From Cololabis saira (taxonomy: Eukaryota > Chordata > Actinopteri > Beloniformes > Belonidae): 64,000 nt of DNA. This document shows, one piece after another, positions 46,999 to 57,545 of the stretch. The DNA lies in the NCBI RefSeq assembly GCF_033807715.1, contig NC_084599.1, positions 31,456,125 to 31,520,124 of the forward strand. The letters run 5' to 3'. The notes under the pieces were generated by a model. The model searched no databases. It was not told where the DNA came from and saw only the letters and a list, made by a program, of their open reading frames with translations. Each line of letters starts with the position of its first letter. Positions within the stretch are counted from its first letter, which is position 1. Position numbers and translations under genes: made by a program.

Positions 46999-48209
46999 AT
47001 GTAATGTGTGTAATCTATGGTTAGGATTGGGTTGTGATAGCCTAGACACAAAACACACTTGTCATGGCAATCTTCCCGATGCCCATTGGCTATCTTTGCC
47101 ACTTGGCTTGCCATATTCATTATTACCATGTCATGATCCAGTTATGCGCGTGAGGTCAGACTTTAACTGTGAAATGCTGAATTATTGATGCCAAAATTAA
47201 AATTATAAGAATTCTGCAGTTCATGTTCTCATTTCTCTCTTTCCCCGCTGTCAGTGGACTATTACGTCTACTGTATCACATCTCCCATTATCATGTCACG
47301 ATGCAAGACCATGGGATATGCCCTAAAGGACAAAGGAATGTTGTTGCTTCCGTTTGACTGAAAGAAACCTTCTCACCACTGTCTGCTGCTTCCCACCATG
47401 GATCCCCTGAATATGTTACCCCATGTAACTTTGAGCAATACCCGAGCAACGGGCTGCAACCACCCTGGACCATGGAAAAAAAGTGGAGACAGAGTGATCC
47501 CAGCTTGGCTAGATGGGAAAAAGTTTTCTCAGTCCTTCTTAGCATGATTCTAACAGGCATACCAACACATGTACCTGCAAACAACAAAATCTCAGCCACC
47601 AAGGCAGATGAAAGAAGAAAGAAAGCAAGGGAAGTGAAAACTATAAAAGTTGCCCATACAGATACTCTAACTTACACATTTTCGGTACATGCATCTCACA
47701 CTCATACACTACAAATCACAACATTGTTTGGTAAACCCTGCAGCCTGACTTAGGGGGAGAACAACCAAGGATTCCCTCTACCCTAAGGTCTGGGAAGATC
47801 ACTGCATAGGGCTTACAGACTTTCAATCAGTTCAAGGAAAAAATTGCAAATCAATCCATTTCTTCTAAAATGACAAATAAAAGCAATGGTAAGCTTTCCT
47901 TATATTTTACCAAATCAAATACTTTCAGGAATTCTACATTTGTTTTCAAGATTTCTCTTTTCTATAAATTTCACAACTGGTTTTCTGTTTCATCATCATT
48001 ACACCATTTGCAGTTCCAGTTTTGATGTTTATTCACAATGCATTTTTAAGCCTGTATGCCCTAAACTTACTTTGTGATAATAGTTTTGTCTCTTCAACTC
48101 CTATCCCCATGTTGTGTGAGACCAGTTAGTGCTTGAACAGAAAATACATTTCTACTTTCATCTTCCGTATTCCATCTTTTCCTGCCTCAAGCCTTTTGTC
48201 TCCCTCTTT
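46999..48209. other. Unassigned sequence
   Basis: No gene or transposon recognised. The minus-strand frame at 47291-47602 (103 codons) has no known motif. Confidence 0.4.
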
Positions 48210-48545
48210 ATTATCGGTTTTATCCTAGTCCGGGCCACAGGGGTCTGCCGAGCCTATCCCAGCTGTCTTTGCACGGAAGGCGGACTCAACCTGGACAGGT
48301 TGCCAACCCATCACAGGGAAACGCTTCGACAAACAGCCACACAGGCACACTCACTCCTGTGGGCAAATAAGAGTCCGCAATGAGGCTGACACATGTGTTT
48401 GGACTGTGGGAGTGAGCCAGAGTTCCCAGAGAAAACCCTTACAAACACCTAAAAAACATGTAATTTCCAAACAGAAAGGCTCCAGCCTAGATCTGAACCA
48501 GGAACCTTCAAGCTGTGAGTGAGCAGTTTTAACAGGGCTGTATTT
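48210..48545 (-). mobile_element. DANA/mermaid-like SINE, antisense, nearly full length
   Basis: Read on the minus strand from 48545: ctcactcacagcttgaaggt, tcctggttcagatctaggct (worn box B), cctttctgtttggaaattac, ggttttctctgggaactctg, ctcccacagtccaaacacat, then gatgggttggcaacctgtcc, aggttgagtccgccttccgt, and cagctgggataggctcggca to the 3' end. The order is that of the family. The head is degraded. Confidence 0.7.
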
Positions 48546-51336
48546 CAGAATCTTCAATTTTCATCATTTTCAAGTGATGCTGAAGTTAAATATCCTCATT
48601 TTGAGAAGGTAACAACCTTGGCAGAGCTCTTGGAAGCACAGCATGGTGCAAACGACATGGAACAAAGATACCTGGTGTATGGAACAATGTTTTCCTTTAT
48701 TTATCTAGTCTCAAAGGAGTTTAAGTGATCTTTAAACTGACCTGGCCTGTGACCTTACCCAATATGTTGATGAAAGACATTTCCACTAACTAGACTTCCA
48801 ATGTAGCTACCTGAAATGTCGTCATTGCTTCACAACAGTTTGATCAGGGATTCCACGCCTACGCAGAGCCTTTATATGTAACCCTTGAGGTGTTGCCAGG
48901 TAAACTGTGCCTGAAAGAAAGGCTCACACCCCCATACAACCATACAACCATCTCAACGATGAAGCTCAGTGGGTTTTAACAGATATTTACATTTTCCATC
49001 TTTAACAGACTTGGAGAAAACTCTAAGAGATGATAACCATAACAAAAAGTGCAACTGGGGCATATCTGACTTTCCTCCATGTTCCATTCAGTCTGTTGCA
49101 TGTCGCTTCATCTTAAAACCCTTATCAGCTCATACAGAGATGCAGGTATTGTGCATCTTACATGACCTCCAGATATACTCTGGGCTGCTTTCAAAACCTT
49201 TCTGCCACAACTGACGCTTTGGTTCGTTGAAGGACAGTCCCACTCAAGTGAAACATGTTTTACAGAGCCATTCTCAGGTAACGTTTACTTTCCATCCAGA
49301 ATACTCTTTTTTTTCCCCGATCAGTGGTCTAACAGCAATTCACTGCTATGAAAATATATGCGTTACAGCTGATTGGCTCTGAGAACCACCAGCCGTTCAC
49401 AGCGATGACAAGCTCCTGAATGATTACAAGTAATGACATGATCAAAGTCAGAAATTTTTCCCAATCAATCTTTATCGTTATCATTATCCTCATTATTATT
49501 TGCTTGCCCTGTGGCTTGTGAAATTTGCACTTTTTTCAGTTTTTTGTCGTTCATTTGTCAGCACAGCCAGACAAAAACAGAGGGCTTTAGTAGAAGATGT
49601 AAGAGTTTTTTTTTTTTCTCCTGTAAATTACTTACTTTAGTCTGCATGTCAGAGTTTAAATGCAAAGATATCAGTCTGAGAATACAATTTCTGTTAATAT
49701 TGGACTGCTGGGAAGATAAGCGAAAGTAATTGTTTCTTCCCCGTTATCTTTTCTATAGGTTTTTGAGGACAATCTCCTTCTGTTATTTCTTCTCTTTTTT
49801 ATAAATCATTTTATTATTTATGCATTATTAATACGTTCTACTGTGTGTTTGATAGATTTATCAAAAGTCACTGTAGTGCTCAAGATGGACAGAATAGCCT
49901 CTAGGAATTCATTTATGATTTTCTTTTTCTTCATTCTGTATCTCACACGTTCTCTCTCACGTTCTCTCAATGCCTCTGCTTCTTCTCACTTACGTCAGCG
50001 CTTCTGCCTGCCGATGAATACATGAATGAGCTTAACAGAGATACACTTTCACAAACACACACCTTCCCATCCTCCCAGAGTGTACCTTACAGCCGCATAT
50101 GTTTCCTTCTCTTTTTTTGGGTGTTCTGCGATGTGCATCTCCACATCCCAAGTCCTTTAAATCTGCAGCACTTTCAGCATTTCCGGTGAAATAAAATTAA
50201 AAATATTCAGTCTTTATGAATTTGCAGGATGGAAATTACTTAATGGCTTTCCAGTCAGGAGATACTCGCTCTACCAAGTAATTAACGCTGCCAACAAGCA
50301 CTTTTACCTCAAGCAAGCGTCCATCTTCCCGTGCTTAGTACAGAAATCATGCTTATTGGAGCCCTAAAATATTACCGGCCCCCAACTCTGGGAAAGAGAG
50401 ACAGAATTAAAGAATTAGAGATAACACAGGCAGGACCGGTCGCATGAACAGAGAGAAACTCAACGAGAAAAAATAAAAAGCAGGTGGAAGAACAGAACAA
50501 TAGGGAGATGTAAATTGGAAACCTCGAGGTTCACGCTTCCTTCCTTCCATCCTTCTCTTGGTTAAAACGCCTTCAGTATCTCTTTTTTGCTTCTCGCATT
50601 CTTTTTTTCTCATTTCACCAAAGCTCTACTGTTTCTATGGAGACCCTTCTTACACTTTCATAGTAAGAAATCATGATACCTGAAGGGAGGAAGTGAGAAA
50701 AGCTGAAGAGAACACATATAGGTGAAGATGGGAATAGAAGAGATGGGGAACTATGTTTTTCCAAAATGTTTTCACAGGTTAAGTGCACAGGCATACAACT
50801 GTTACCGACTGTATTTATTCACTAGATTGTCTGGGAAAGATGCCTTTTTGCTTCTGAAGTTACATAAGACAGTTGGTGGCACTCTCATATTGACATTAAG
50901 TAGAAGGTGACAGGGATAGGCTAACTTTGCACAAGTGCTGGAGACAGGAGAAAACAGCTCAGAAGTTCAATTATTAACACATTTATCTCCAGTGTTAAAT
51001 CCACGGAAGTGTAAAAAGTTGTACTTTATTTGGGGTGCAGGAGAAGCTAGCCCACTTCTAGATCCGCTGAAGTATAACTTTAAATAATTTAATAACACCC
51101 ACTTAGTGCAATACAATTTAAACTATGCAGAGAGAAATTTAACAGTAAGAGTGTATCTACACAGAAAGTGTTTTAACTGATTTTTTTTATACTCATCCAT
51201 CTCACTTGTGTCTGACACAACAGACGCGATAAAGTTTTAATCAGTAGAGCTGTTGACACAGGTCACCTAATGACTCTTTCTTTTTCTTGTCGGTGCTTCG
51301 ATCTTATTCTATTATATTCTAATCTTTTTTATTCAA
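48546..51336. other. Repeat-poor unassigned region
   Basis: About 2.8 kb without a recognisable transposon or exon. Pyrimidine-rich patches near 49920-49990 and a low-complexity ATT patch near 49475-49505 are the only features seen. Confidence 0.4.
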
Positions 51337-51385
51337 ATTGAGATCAATTCAAAATACTTGATTACTTCCCAAAGGGAAATGTATT
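51337..51385. repeat. Short interspersed motif (tactttattaatcccc type), worn
   Basis: gatcaattcaaaatacttga ttacttcccaaagggaaatg is a diverged copy of a motif also present at 51645-51690 and as a precise 46-bp insertion at 55480-55525. Confidence 0.5.
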
Positions 51386-51639
51386 AAATAATAAATCTTT
51401 ATTTACAAATTAGCACAATTAGTCTGAGTTGAGCTCCAGGCTATAGTTAAATCATATTAAGCAGTTCAAAATAAAGAAAGTATTTAGACTGGGAAAGATA
51501 ACTTTATGATTTGTTTTCCTATTTTAGATAAATGTTCTCAATTCAAATGTATAAAGAAGTTTTTAGGTTGAAATTTACAATTTCTTTTCTCACTGATGAG
51601 GCCACTGATAGACGACTGTGGGCTAAGAGGAGTTACATT

Positions 51640-51692
51640 CAGTTCACTTCAATTCTAAATACTTTATTCATCCCCAAGGGGGGCATCACTTG
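51640..51692. repeat. Short interspersed motif (tactttattaatcccc type)
   Basis: ttcacttcaattctaaatac then tttattcatccccaaggggg. The half-palindromic ccccaagggg is shared with the copies at 51337 and 55480. Confidence 0.6.
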
Positions 51693-52184
51693 AACATACT
51701 GATCTTAAATTGGAAGTAGCAAAATATTTAAAGCAGACTCAGTAACTCACTTTTTACCACCCCAAAGAATAAGAATGCATTGTTTAGTATTCATTGATAT
51801 TCTTTGAGTCTTGTTTATGATTCTTTTTCAGAGAAATTAATACCTTTCCTTTACATTGGCATGTTTCGACTACACCTGTGTGTTTTCAGAACATGTAACA
51901 TGGTTTCTTCAGGACTAATATAATGTTTCAATAATTTAAACACAGTTCTAATCTGGTAAGGGAGAGGTAAAAGGTAAATCCGGAGTGTGTTTCTGGTCCA
52001 ACAATGGATGTTAGAGATGTTAGAACTGAGATTACAATTAAGTACATCCCATTGTTAAACAAACATTGGAAGTCCAACTTTTTCCTGTGAGTTTGAACTG
52101 TTTCCAGCAGTGTTTCATTTGACTTTGGCAGCAGAAAATTCACTGAAAGCTTTAAACATTATAATCCATTTATCCATTATTCAC
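51693..52184. other. Unassigned sequence
   Basis: No gene or transposon recognised. Confidence 0.4.
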
Positions 52185-52262
52185 CCACTTCTCTCTGTTC
52201 AGGGTCACTGGGCTGGAGCCTATCCCACCTCTCTTTGGCAAAAGTAAGGGGTACAGCCAGGA
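52185..52262 (-). mobile_element. Fragment of a DANA/mermaid-like SINE (3' end)
   Basis: ctgttcagggtcactgggct then ggagcctatcccacctctct is the reverse complement of the SINE 3' end (agctgggataggctcc ... gaccctgaacag). It stops just left of the RTE element that begins near 52300. Confidence 0.55.
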
Positions 52263-52456
52263 AGTGTTGATTAAAAGGTTGTAATGTTACGTGTAACATT
52301 AACGCAGCCTAAGGTGGGCACAAGCCAGTGTCATCCTTGTGCCAGTCCCAAGCCCAGATAAATGCAGAGGGTTAGGTCAGGTACGGTATCCAGTGTAAAA
52401 CGTGCGCCAAACAAACAACGATGCAGGGGGCTGGTGGAAATTGGATTAGTGTGGGT

Positions 52457-53094
52457 TAGGGCTGGGCGATATATCGAGATTTTAATATATATCGATATAT
52501 TTTCAAACACGATATGGTACGAGACAATATTGTTTATATCGTTTTAATTTTTTTTTTTTTTTACATTTTTTTTTAATGATTTTGATATAGCTTATTTTGT
52601 GACAAATTGACTTGAATGTTTTATTTGAGATTTGCACAAATGTTTTGTTATTTGCACAACTGTCAACCTCAGTGGAAAAGTCTGCCTGTTACTGTCTACA
52701 TTGTATTAATTGCACAGTGTATTTTAATTTAATTGTTATGCAGGAAAGGGATATTTGTTTTATTTTATTCAAGAAGCATTTTTATTCTATATATGCAGGC
52801 AGTTTATTTTTATTTAATTTGTTTTATACATTTTGATATTGTGCAGACCTCTGTTAATAAAGGTTCCTGTGTGACATTTGGCACGAGGCTTTGTATTAAA
52901 ACTGACTGTTTTTTTAAGGGTTTGCCTCAGAAAAAAATGAAGCTAACAGAGATGCTAACAGAGATGCTATGCTATAATGCTTTGGGGGAAACCCCCAATT
53001 AAGGCACAGAAAAAATATCGAGATATATATCGAGTATCGCCATTTAGCTAGAAAATATCGAGATATGACTTTTGGTCCATATCGCCCAGCCCTA
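52457..53094. mobile_element. Non-autonomous hAT element, sister of 4316-5073
   Basis: Ends tagggctgggcgatatatcg and the inverse atatcgcccagcccta, flanked by exact 8-bp duplications gtgtgggt at 52449-52456 and 53095-53102. The body is nearly identical to 4316-4962 but with a single right end. The flanks join as attggattagtgtgggtcga, part of the RTE element's 5' half, so the hAT is younger than the LINE. Confidence 0.93.
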
Positions 53095-53326
53095 GTGTGG
53101 GTCGAATAAGGAGGACAGGAGGAAGGTGTGCTCATAGGCAGAGAGAGAAGAGGAAAGTCAAGAGGCTAGGACTGAGAGTGGGGGATTTTGAAACTAGGGA
53201 CTATGACAAGAAAATCTAGAGGTGGTTGACATTAGCAAGGCAAGGAGCCTAGCAGTAGGAATTAAGCTGTTCTACCATGGTGCTGATGGAAAGAGGATAG
53301 AGTAGGAGTTATCTTGAAAGTGGAGT

Positions 53327-53556
53327 TTGTTAGGAATGTTATGGAGGGGGAGAAGAGTCAGAGTGATGAGCCTAAAGCTGGAAATTGAAAGTGTGTTGTT
53401 TAATGTTGTGATCGGTTCTGCCCCAAAGGTAGGATGTGAGTTGGGAAAGAAGGAGAAATTCTGGAGTGAGTTAGATGAAGTGATGCAGAGTATCCCCAGA
53501 GGTGAAAGGGAGTGGTGATTGGAGCAGACGTCAATGGACATGTCTGTGCAGGCTAC
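53327..53556 (+). pseudogene. RTE endonuclease domain, first part
   Basis: The frame 53327-53518 contains MSLKLEIESVLFNVVIGSAP then KVGCELGKKEKFWSELDEVM and QSIPRGER, matching the fish RTE apurinic-like endonuclease between its second and third conserved blocks. A one-base change near 53515 moves the frame; the next part reads VIGADVNGHVCAG (G-A-D-x-N-G-H is a conserved endonuclease motif) up to the LINE insertion at 53557. The endonuclease nicks target DNA in intact elements. This copy is dead. Confidence 0.8.
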
Positions 53557-54352
53557 ATATTTTCAATACTGTGCAGAAATCTGGGGCAACAATTACAAAA
53601 CATCTCTACAGCCATTAACCATTATGCAAAAAAGAGCAATAAGAATAATCCACAATGCTGACTACAAGGAACACACAAACCCATTATTCCTGAAGTCCAA
53701 AATACTCAAATTTATGGATATTGTGGGCTATCAAACAGCGCAAATAATGTTCAAAGCAAAAAATGATCTGTTACCAACAAATATACAGAAATTATTTAGT
53801 ATTCATGAGGGAAGATATGGTTTAAGGGGCAAAAGTAATTTTAATGTCACATTAATACGCACAAACAGGAAAGGTTTTTGTGTTTCAGTCAGCCGGGTGA
53901 GGCTATGGAACAAGTTTTCAATGGAATTAAAGCAATGTCCAAATATTAAACCGTTTAAAATAAAATACAAAGATATTATTTTTCAGAGGTACAGGGATGA
54001 GCAAAATGCTTGGGTGCAATGATACAGTGTTTATTTTTTATTTATCTATTTTTATCCTTATTTTCTTACAGTAGTCAGTAGCTTATGTTGCTACAATGTT
54101 TTTATTGTCTTGTTTTGATTGTTTTTGTTTTTTTTATTTATTTTTATTTTTTATTATGTTTGCATAATGTTATGTTCGCATGTGTTAGCTAGTCATATTT
54201 AAGGAGAGGGGGTGAGAGTTTATAAGTTTTACTTCTTCTCACTCCCTTTCGAATATGTACTTTGTTATGTCTCATGTTAAGACGATTGTCTTATTTCTTT
54301 CATTTTTTATATGATTCATATTCGAAATAAACACTACTACTACTACTACTAC
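53557..54352 (+). mobile_element. L2/CR1/Rex1-type LINE, 5'-truncated, inserted in the RTE endonuclease
   Basis: RTE coding sequence stops at 53556 (ggctac) and resumes at 54353 (agagggaatg); joined, it reads G-H-V-C-A-G-Y-R-G-N-E-G-V-I-G without a break. The insert begins atattttcaatactgtgcag, encodes an RT C-terminus, has an aataaa signal at 54326-54331, and ends in about seven ACT units. The last units overlap the target ctac, so the length of the target duplication cannot be separated from the tail. 5' truncation and a short-repeat tail are normal for this LINE group. Confidence 0.85.
53560..54022 (+). pseudogene. LINE reverse-transcriptase C-terminal remnant
   Basis: The open frame reads YCAEIWGNNYKTSLQPLTIM then QKRAIRIIHNADYKEHTNPL, KFMDIVGYQTAQIMFKAKND and SVSRVRLWNKFSMELKQCPN before a stop at 54022. 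The blocks Q-K-R-A-I-R-I-I and A-Q-I-M-F-K-A-K-N, followed by L-W-N, are the typical C-terminal thumb region of fish CR1/L2-like LINEs. The polymerase core lies upstream of the truncation. The frame is intact for about 150 codons, so the insertion is relatively young. Confidence 0.8.
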
Positions 54353-54535
54353 AGAGGGAATGAGGGAGTGATTGGCAGGTTTGGTATCCAGGACCAGAAT
54401 ACACAGGTACAGATGGTGGTAGACTTTGAAAAAAAGATGGAGATGGCTGTAGTGAACACTTTCTTTCAGAGGAGGCAGGAATACAGGGTCACTTATAAGA
54501 ATGGAGGCAATGGCCAAACAAAGGGCGTATGATGA
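54353..54535 (+). pseudogene. RTE endonuclease domain, second part
   Basis: RGNEGVIGRFGIQDQNTQVQ then MVVDFEKKMEMAVVNTFFQR and RQEYRVTYKNGG continue the endonuclease after the nested LINE, ending near the conserved block where T-Y-x-S-G-G-x-x-x-Q-I-D-Y is expected. Here the Q-I-D-Y part is lost to a frame change, so the last catalytic region is missing. Confidence 0.8.
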
Positions 54536-54636
54536 CTTGTATGCTAGGCTGGACAGTAAGGAGGGAGAGACAGACTGATCTCTACTGGTGGGTGAAGTAG
54601 AAAGACAGAGATGAGAATGATGTTCAGTATGTTAGG

Positions 54637-54897
54637 GTGGTGAAGGACAAAGATGGAAATTTAATAACAGGAGCCAGAAGTGTGTTAGGAAAATGGAAAG
54701 AGTACTTTGAAGAGTTTATAAATGAGGAAAATGAGGGAGAACAAAGAGTAGATGAGGTGGCCACTGTAGACACCAACATATCAAAGATTAGAAAAGGTGA
54801 AGTTAGGAGAGTATTGAAGAGAATTAAAGTGGAAAGGCAGTTGGTTCTGATGATATACCTGTGGAGGTATGGTAATGTCTGGGAGAGGTGGAACTAA
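54637..54897 (+). pseudogene. RTE linker between endonuclease and reverse transcriptase
   Basis: The 86-codon frame reads MVKDKDGNLITGARSVLGKW then KEYFEEFINEENEGE and VDTNISKIRKGEVRRVLKRI. The pattern D-x-x-G-x-x-x-x-x-x-x-x-x-x-x-W-K-E-Y-F-E-x-L-x-N-E-E-N and I-x-x-x-E-V-x-x-A-L-x-x-I-K is the RTE linker. The frame is closed by a stop before the P-D-x-I-P-V-E block, whose DNA remains as gatgatatacctgtggaggt. Confidence 0.8.
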
Positions 54898-54967
54898 GCA
54901 GAGTTTTTGACTCAGTTGTTCAACAAGATCTTAGAGTGAGAGGCTGCCTGAGGAATGGAGATGAATT

Positions 54968-55300
54968 GTGATGGTGCCGATCTTTAAGAACAAGGGAGAC
55001 GTGCAGAGATGTGGCAAGTGCAGAGAATTAAAGTTGATGTGCCATATAATGAAGCTGGGGGAAAGAGTCATAGAAGCTAGACTAAGGACAGAAGTGAGCA
55101 TTTGTGAACAGCAGTATGGCTTCCTGCCAAAAAAAAAAAAAGAGTACTACGGATGCAGTATTTGTTTTGAGAATGCTGATGGAGAAGTACAGAGAAAGCC
55201 AGAGGGCACTTCTTTGTGTCTTTGTAGATCTAGAGAAAGCTTATGCACTGGAGAGAAGAGGGCTGAAGGGTAGCCGCAGCAAGACAGAATACGTGTGTGA
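54968..55300 (+). pseudogene. RTE reverse transcriptase with the catalytic core deleted
   Basis: Readable parts are VPIFKNKGDVQRCGKCRELK (usual N-Y-R-G-I-K region), MCHIMKLGERVIEARLRTEV, QQYGFLPKKK and, in the next frame, TTDAVFVLRMLMEKYRESQR then CVFVDLEKAYAL. The first catalytic aspartate (F-V-D-L-E-K-A-Y) is followed not by D-R-V-P but by ERRGLKGSRSKTEYVCE, which belongs about 110 codons further on, after the F-x-D-D box. A deletion at about 55241-55246 has therefore removed the catalytic box. A 13-base A run at 55128-55140 adds a frameshift. Confidence 0.75.
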
Positions 55301-55479
55301 ATGAGAGGAACCCAAGTGGAACAGTGAGGTTACAGGGAGAAAAGATAAAGAAGGTGGAGGATTTTAAGGAGTAGGGGTCAACAGTCCATGGCAACAGAGA
55401 GCGTGGAAAAAAGATGAAAGAAACGCGTGCAGGCCGTTTGGAACAGCTGTTGAGAGTGATGTGTGACAAAAGAGTATCA

Positions 55480-55525
55480 ATTCAATTCATAGTACTTTAT
55501 TAATCCCCGAAGGGGAATTGATTAA
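55480..55525. repeat. 46-bp insertion in the RTE ORF (tactttattaatcccc motif)
   Basis: RTE sequence reads gacaaaagagtatca up to 55479 and continues gcaataatgagaggaaaggt from 55526; joined it gives D-K-R-V-S-A-I-M-R-G-K-V-Y, the expected protein. The 46 bases between (attcaattcatagtacttta ... ccccgaaggggaattgattaa) have ends that pair loosely (caattc and gaattg) and a palindromic ccccgaagggg-type core. The same motif occurs at 51337 and 51640. No target duplication is evident. Confidence 0.75.
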
Positions 55526-55816
55526 GCAATAATGAGAGGAAAGGTGTACGAGACAGTGGTGAGACCAGCGATGTTGAATGGTTTGGAGACAGTGGCACTG
55601 AGGAAGGGACAGGAACAGAGCTAGACGTAGCAGAAATGAAAATATCAAGGCTCTTTGGGAGTGACAAGGATGGATAGGATCAGGAATGATCACATCAGAG
55701 GGACGGTCATGATTTGGAGAGAAAGTCAGAGAAGCCAGATTGAGATGGTTTGGACATCTACAGAGGAAGGATAGTGAGTTTATTGGGAAAAGGATGCTAA
55801 GACAGAAGGTCTAGAG

Positions 55817-56272
55817 CAGGAGTCGGCAACCCGCGGCTCTAGAGCCGCATGCGGCTCTTTAGCGCCGCCGTAGTGGCTCCTGGAGCTTTTTCAAGAATAT
55901 TTGACCTTTTTTTCTTCCTTTTTTTTCTTCTTTTTTTCCTCTTTTTTTCTTCCTTTTCTTCTCTTTTTTTCTTCTTTTTTTCTCTTTTTTTTTCTTCTTT
56001 TTGTCCTTTTTTTCTTCCTTTTTCCTTTCCTTTTTAAATCTCGACATTTCGACATTTCGACTTTTTTCTCAAAATTTCGACTTTTTTCTCGAAGTGCATA
56101 ATGAAAAAAAAAACATTCCCCCAGTAATAACTAATATAGATACATGCAGCATGTGTTGACTTCATTCTAAGGCTTATACAAGACTTTTCATTTTTTGCGG
56201 CTCCAGACATATTTGTGTTTTGTGTTTTTGGTCCAATATGGCTCTTTCAAGATTTTGGGTTGCCAACCCCTG
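55817..56272. mobile_element. Non-autonomous hAT element with a pyrimidine-rich centre
   Basis: Ends caggagtcggcaacccgcgg and the inverse gggttgccaacccctg, flanked by exact 8-bp duplications gtctagag at 55809-55816 and 56273-56280. Sub-terminal gcggctctttagcgcc and ttttgcggctccagacatat are typical of this fish hAT group. A T/C-rich run at about 55905-56035 fills the centre. It interrupts the 3' part of the RTE element. Confidence 0.93.
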
Positions 56273-56385
56273 GTCTAGAGGAAGACCAAAGAGGAGATGT
56301 ATGGATGTAGTGAGGGAGGATAGGAGGTTGGTTGGTGTGAGAGAAGAGGATGCAGAGGATAGGGTGTAGATGGATACGGATGACT

Positions 56386-57099
56386 TGGGGCCAGTCCCAA
56401 TACACCCCCTCGCCCTACCCCTAAATTTTGCGCGTTCCTGTGAGGGTAGTGGTGTCCCAATTCCTCTTTGCATGTAGGGGTAGTGGGCATAACGAGGGGT
56501 AGGGGGTATGAATCTAGCCCTTCAGAGCGAGGGATTTCAGATGCCGACTCGCCGACCGAGGGCCAGAGAAAATTTCCCAGAATGTTTTACGTCATCATTT
56601 GCATACTGAATCAAACAAAAAAACATGGCGGACATTTCTAATTTTTTAGTGAATTACACCAACGCAGAGCCTACAGCGTAGGGCTACGCGGCGCGTAAGC
56701 TATGCCGTAAGCTCTGCGTCGATTTAACACGGAACCACAAATCAGCCTTTATTCTGGCGAGATCTGAAAAAACTTCGCAACAACGAGCAAGCGAGTGATT
56801 ATGTACATTCACTGAGTGAATATTATGAAAGTAAAATATATATTTCTTGCTAGAAATGTAATCATTTGTATGCAGAAACTAACTCAAAATATTGTTTTCA
56901 ACCTGATCTCACAAAAATCTGTGAAATGCCCAGGATCGCTTACGTACTCGAACGTAAACCACGCAGTGATGTAGCAAGTGGTGTCCCGATCCCTAGGGAA
57001 GATTACAAAGCCCCACGCCTGTGGCTTCATTTTGAGGGTGAAGTGGTAGTGGGTGAGGGCTAGTGGTAGTGAGTAGGGTGAACATTGGGATTGGCCCTT
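56386..57099. mobile_element. DNA transposon with 3-bp target duplication, nested in the RTE 3' end
   Basis: Left end tggggccagtcccaataca and right end (inverse: aagggccaatcccaatgttc) form imperfect terminal repeats rich in cccaat. The triplet act flanks both sides (56383-56385 and 57100-57102), and joining the flanks gives gatgactgtggcaacc, continuous RTE 3' end. The interior has ctcgccctacccct and a mirrored agtgagtagggtg-type segment, no transposase, and a nested MITE. Superfamily is not certain; PIF/Harbinger fits best. Confidence 0.75.
56651..56748. mobile_element. Palindromic MITE (AGGCTGATTTATGG family), left tip missing
   Basis: aattacaccaacgcagagcc and ggaaccacaaatcagcct pair through the tacagcgtagggctacgcgg and ctatgccgtaagctctgcgt blocks. 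The outer 15-20 bases of the left arm are missing or replaced. It is nested in the element 56386-57099, which is itself nested in the RTE LINE. Confidence 0.75.
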
Positions 57100-57148
57100 A
57101 CTGTGGCAACCGTGAAGGGAGCAGCCAAGAGGATAAGAAGAAAAAGAA

Positions 57149-57411
57149 ATTCCGTGTAAATATGATAATTGTAATGGATGGCACAAATTATTCATATCAC
57201 AATCACATACCTTATATGATTGCTCTGTGACACTATGGACATTCATCATTATCTGTCTTGTTGCTCAACACACAAGCATAATAGTCCACTTTAGTAGACT
57301 GTTGACACATATTTGAAACCCACATGGAAATTATTTTTCTTTGCCGTAATGTACACAAATTCTCATAATGATTCATTATAGAGCCTCAAAGATTTATCTG
57401 TCATCTAGGTC
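57149..57411. other. Unassigned sequence
   Basis: No gene or transposon recognised between the RTE end and the next repeat fragment. Confidence 0.4.
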
Positions 57412-57545
57412 AGGGTTGTCCAATGCCAGTCCTCAAAGGCCGCTACTCTCCATGTTTCAGTCCTGATTCAGATGAAAACATCATCATAAGCTTGTCATTA
57501 AGATCTGCACAAGTCTGTGACACAGTTGGGATGATGTGTAAAATG
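57412..57545. mobile_element. Fragment of a fish interspersed repeat (hAT-end-like)
   Basis: gtcagggttgtccaatgcca followed by gtcctcaaaggccgctactc resembles the end of a common fish repeat reading caggggtgtccaaagtcggtcctcgagggccg. Only one end is visible, so it is a solo fragment. Confidence 0.45.

Larger units (their letters stand above)
52300..57148 (+). mobile_element. Expander-like RTE-clade LINE carrying five insertions
   Basis: Pieces in order match a fish RTE (Expander-like) element: a 5' region (ggcacaagccagtgtcatcc, ccagataaatgcagagggtt) from about 52300; EN-domain parts at 53103-53556 and 54353-54535; linker 54637-54897; RT start 54968-55245; RT C-terminal part 55250-55816 and 56281-56385; and the 3' end actgtggcaaccgtgaaggg (57100-57148). 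Inserted in it are a hAT (52457-53094), an L2/CR1-type LINE (53557-54352), a 46-bp piece (55480-55525), a second hAT (55817-56272) and a third DNA element (56386-57099). Removing them joins LINE sequence cleanly each time. The remaining length of about 2.2 kb is below a full RTE because the RT core is deleted near 55245. Confidence 0.85.
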
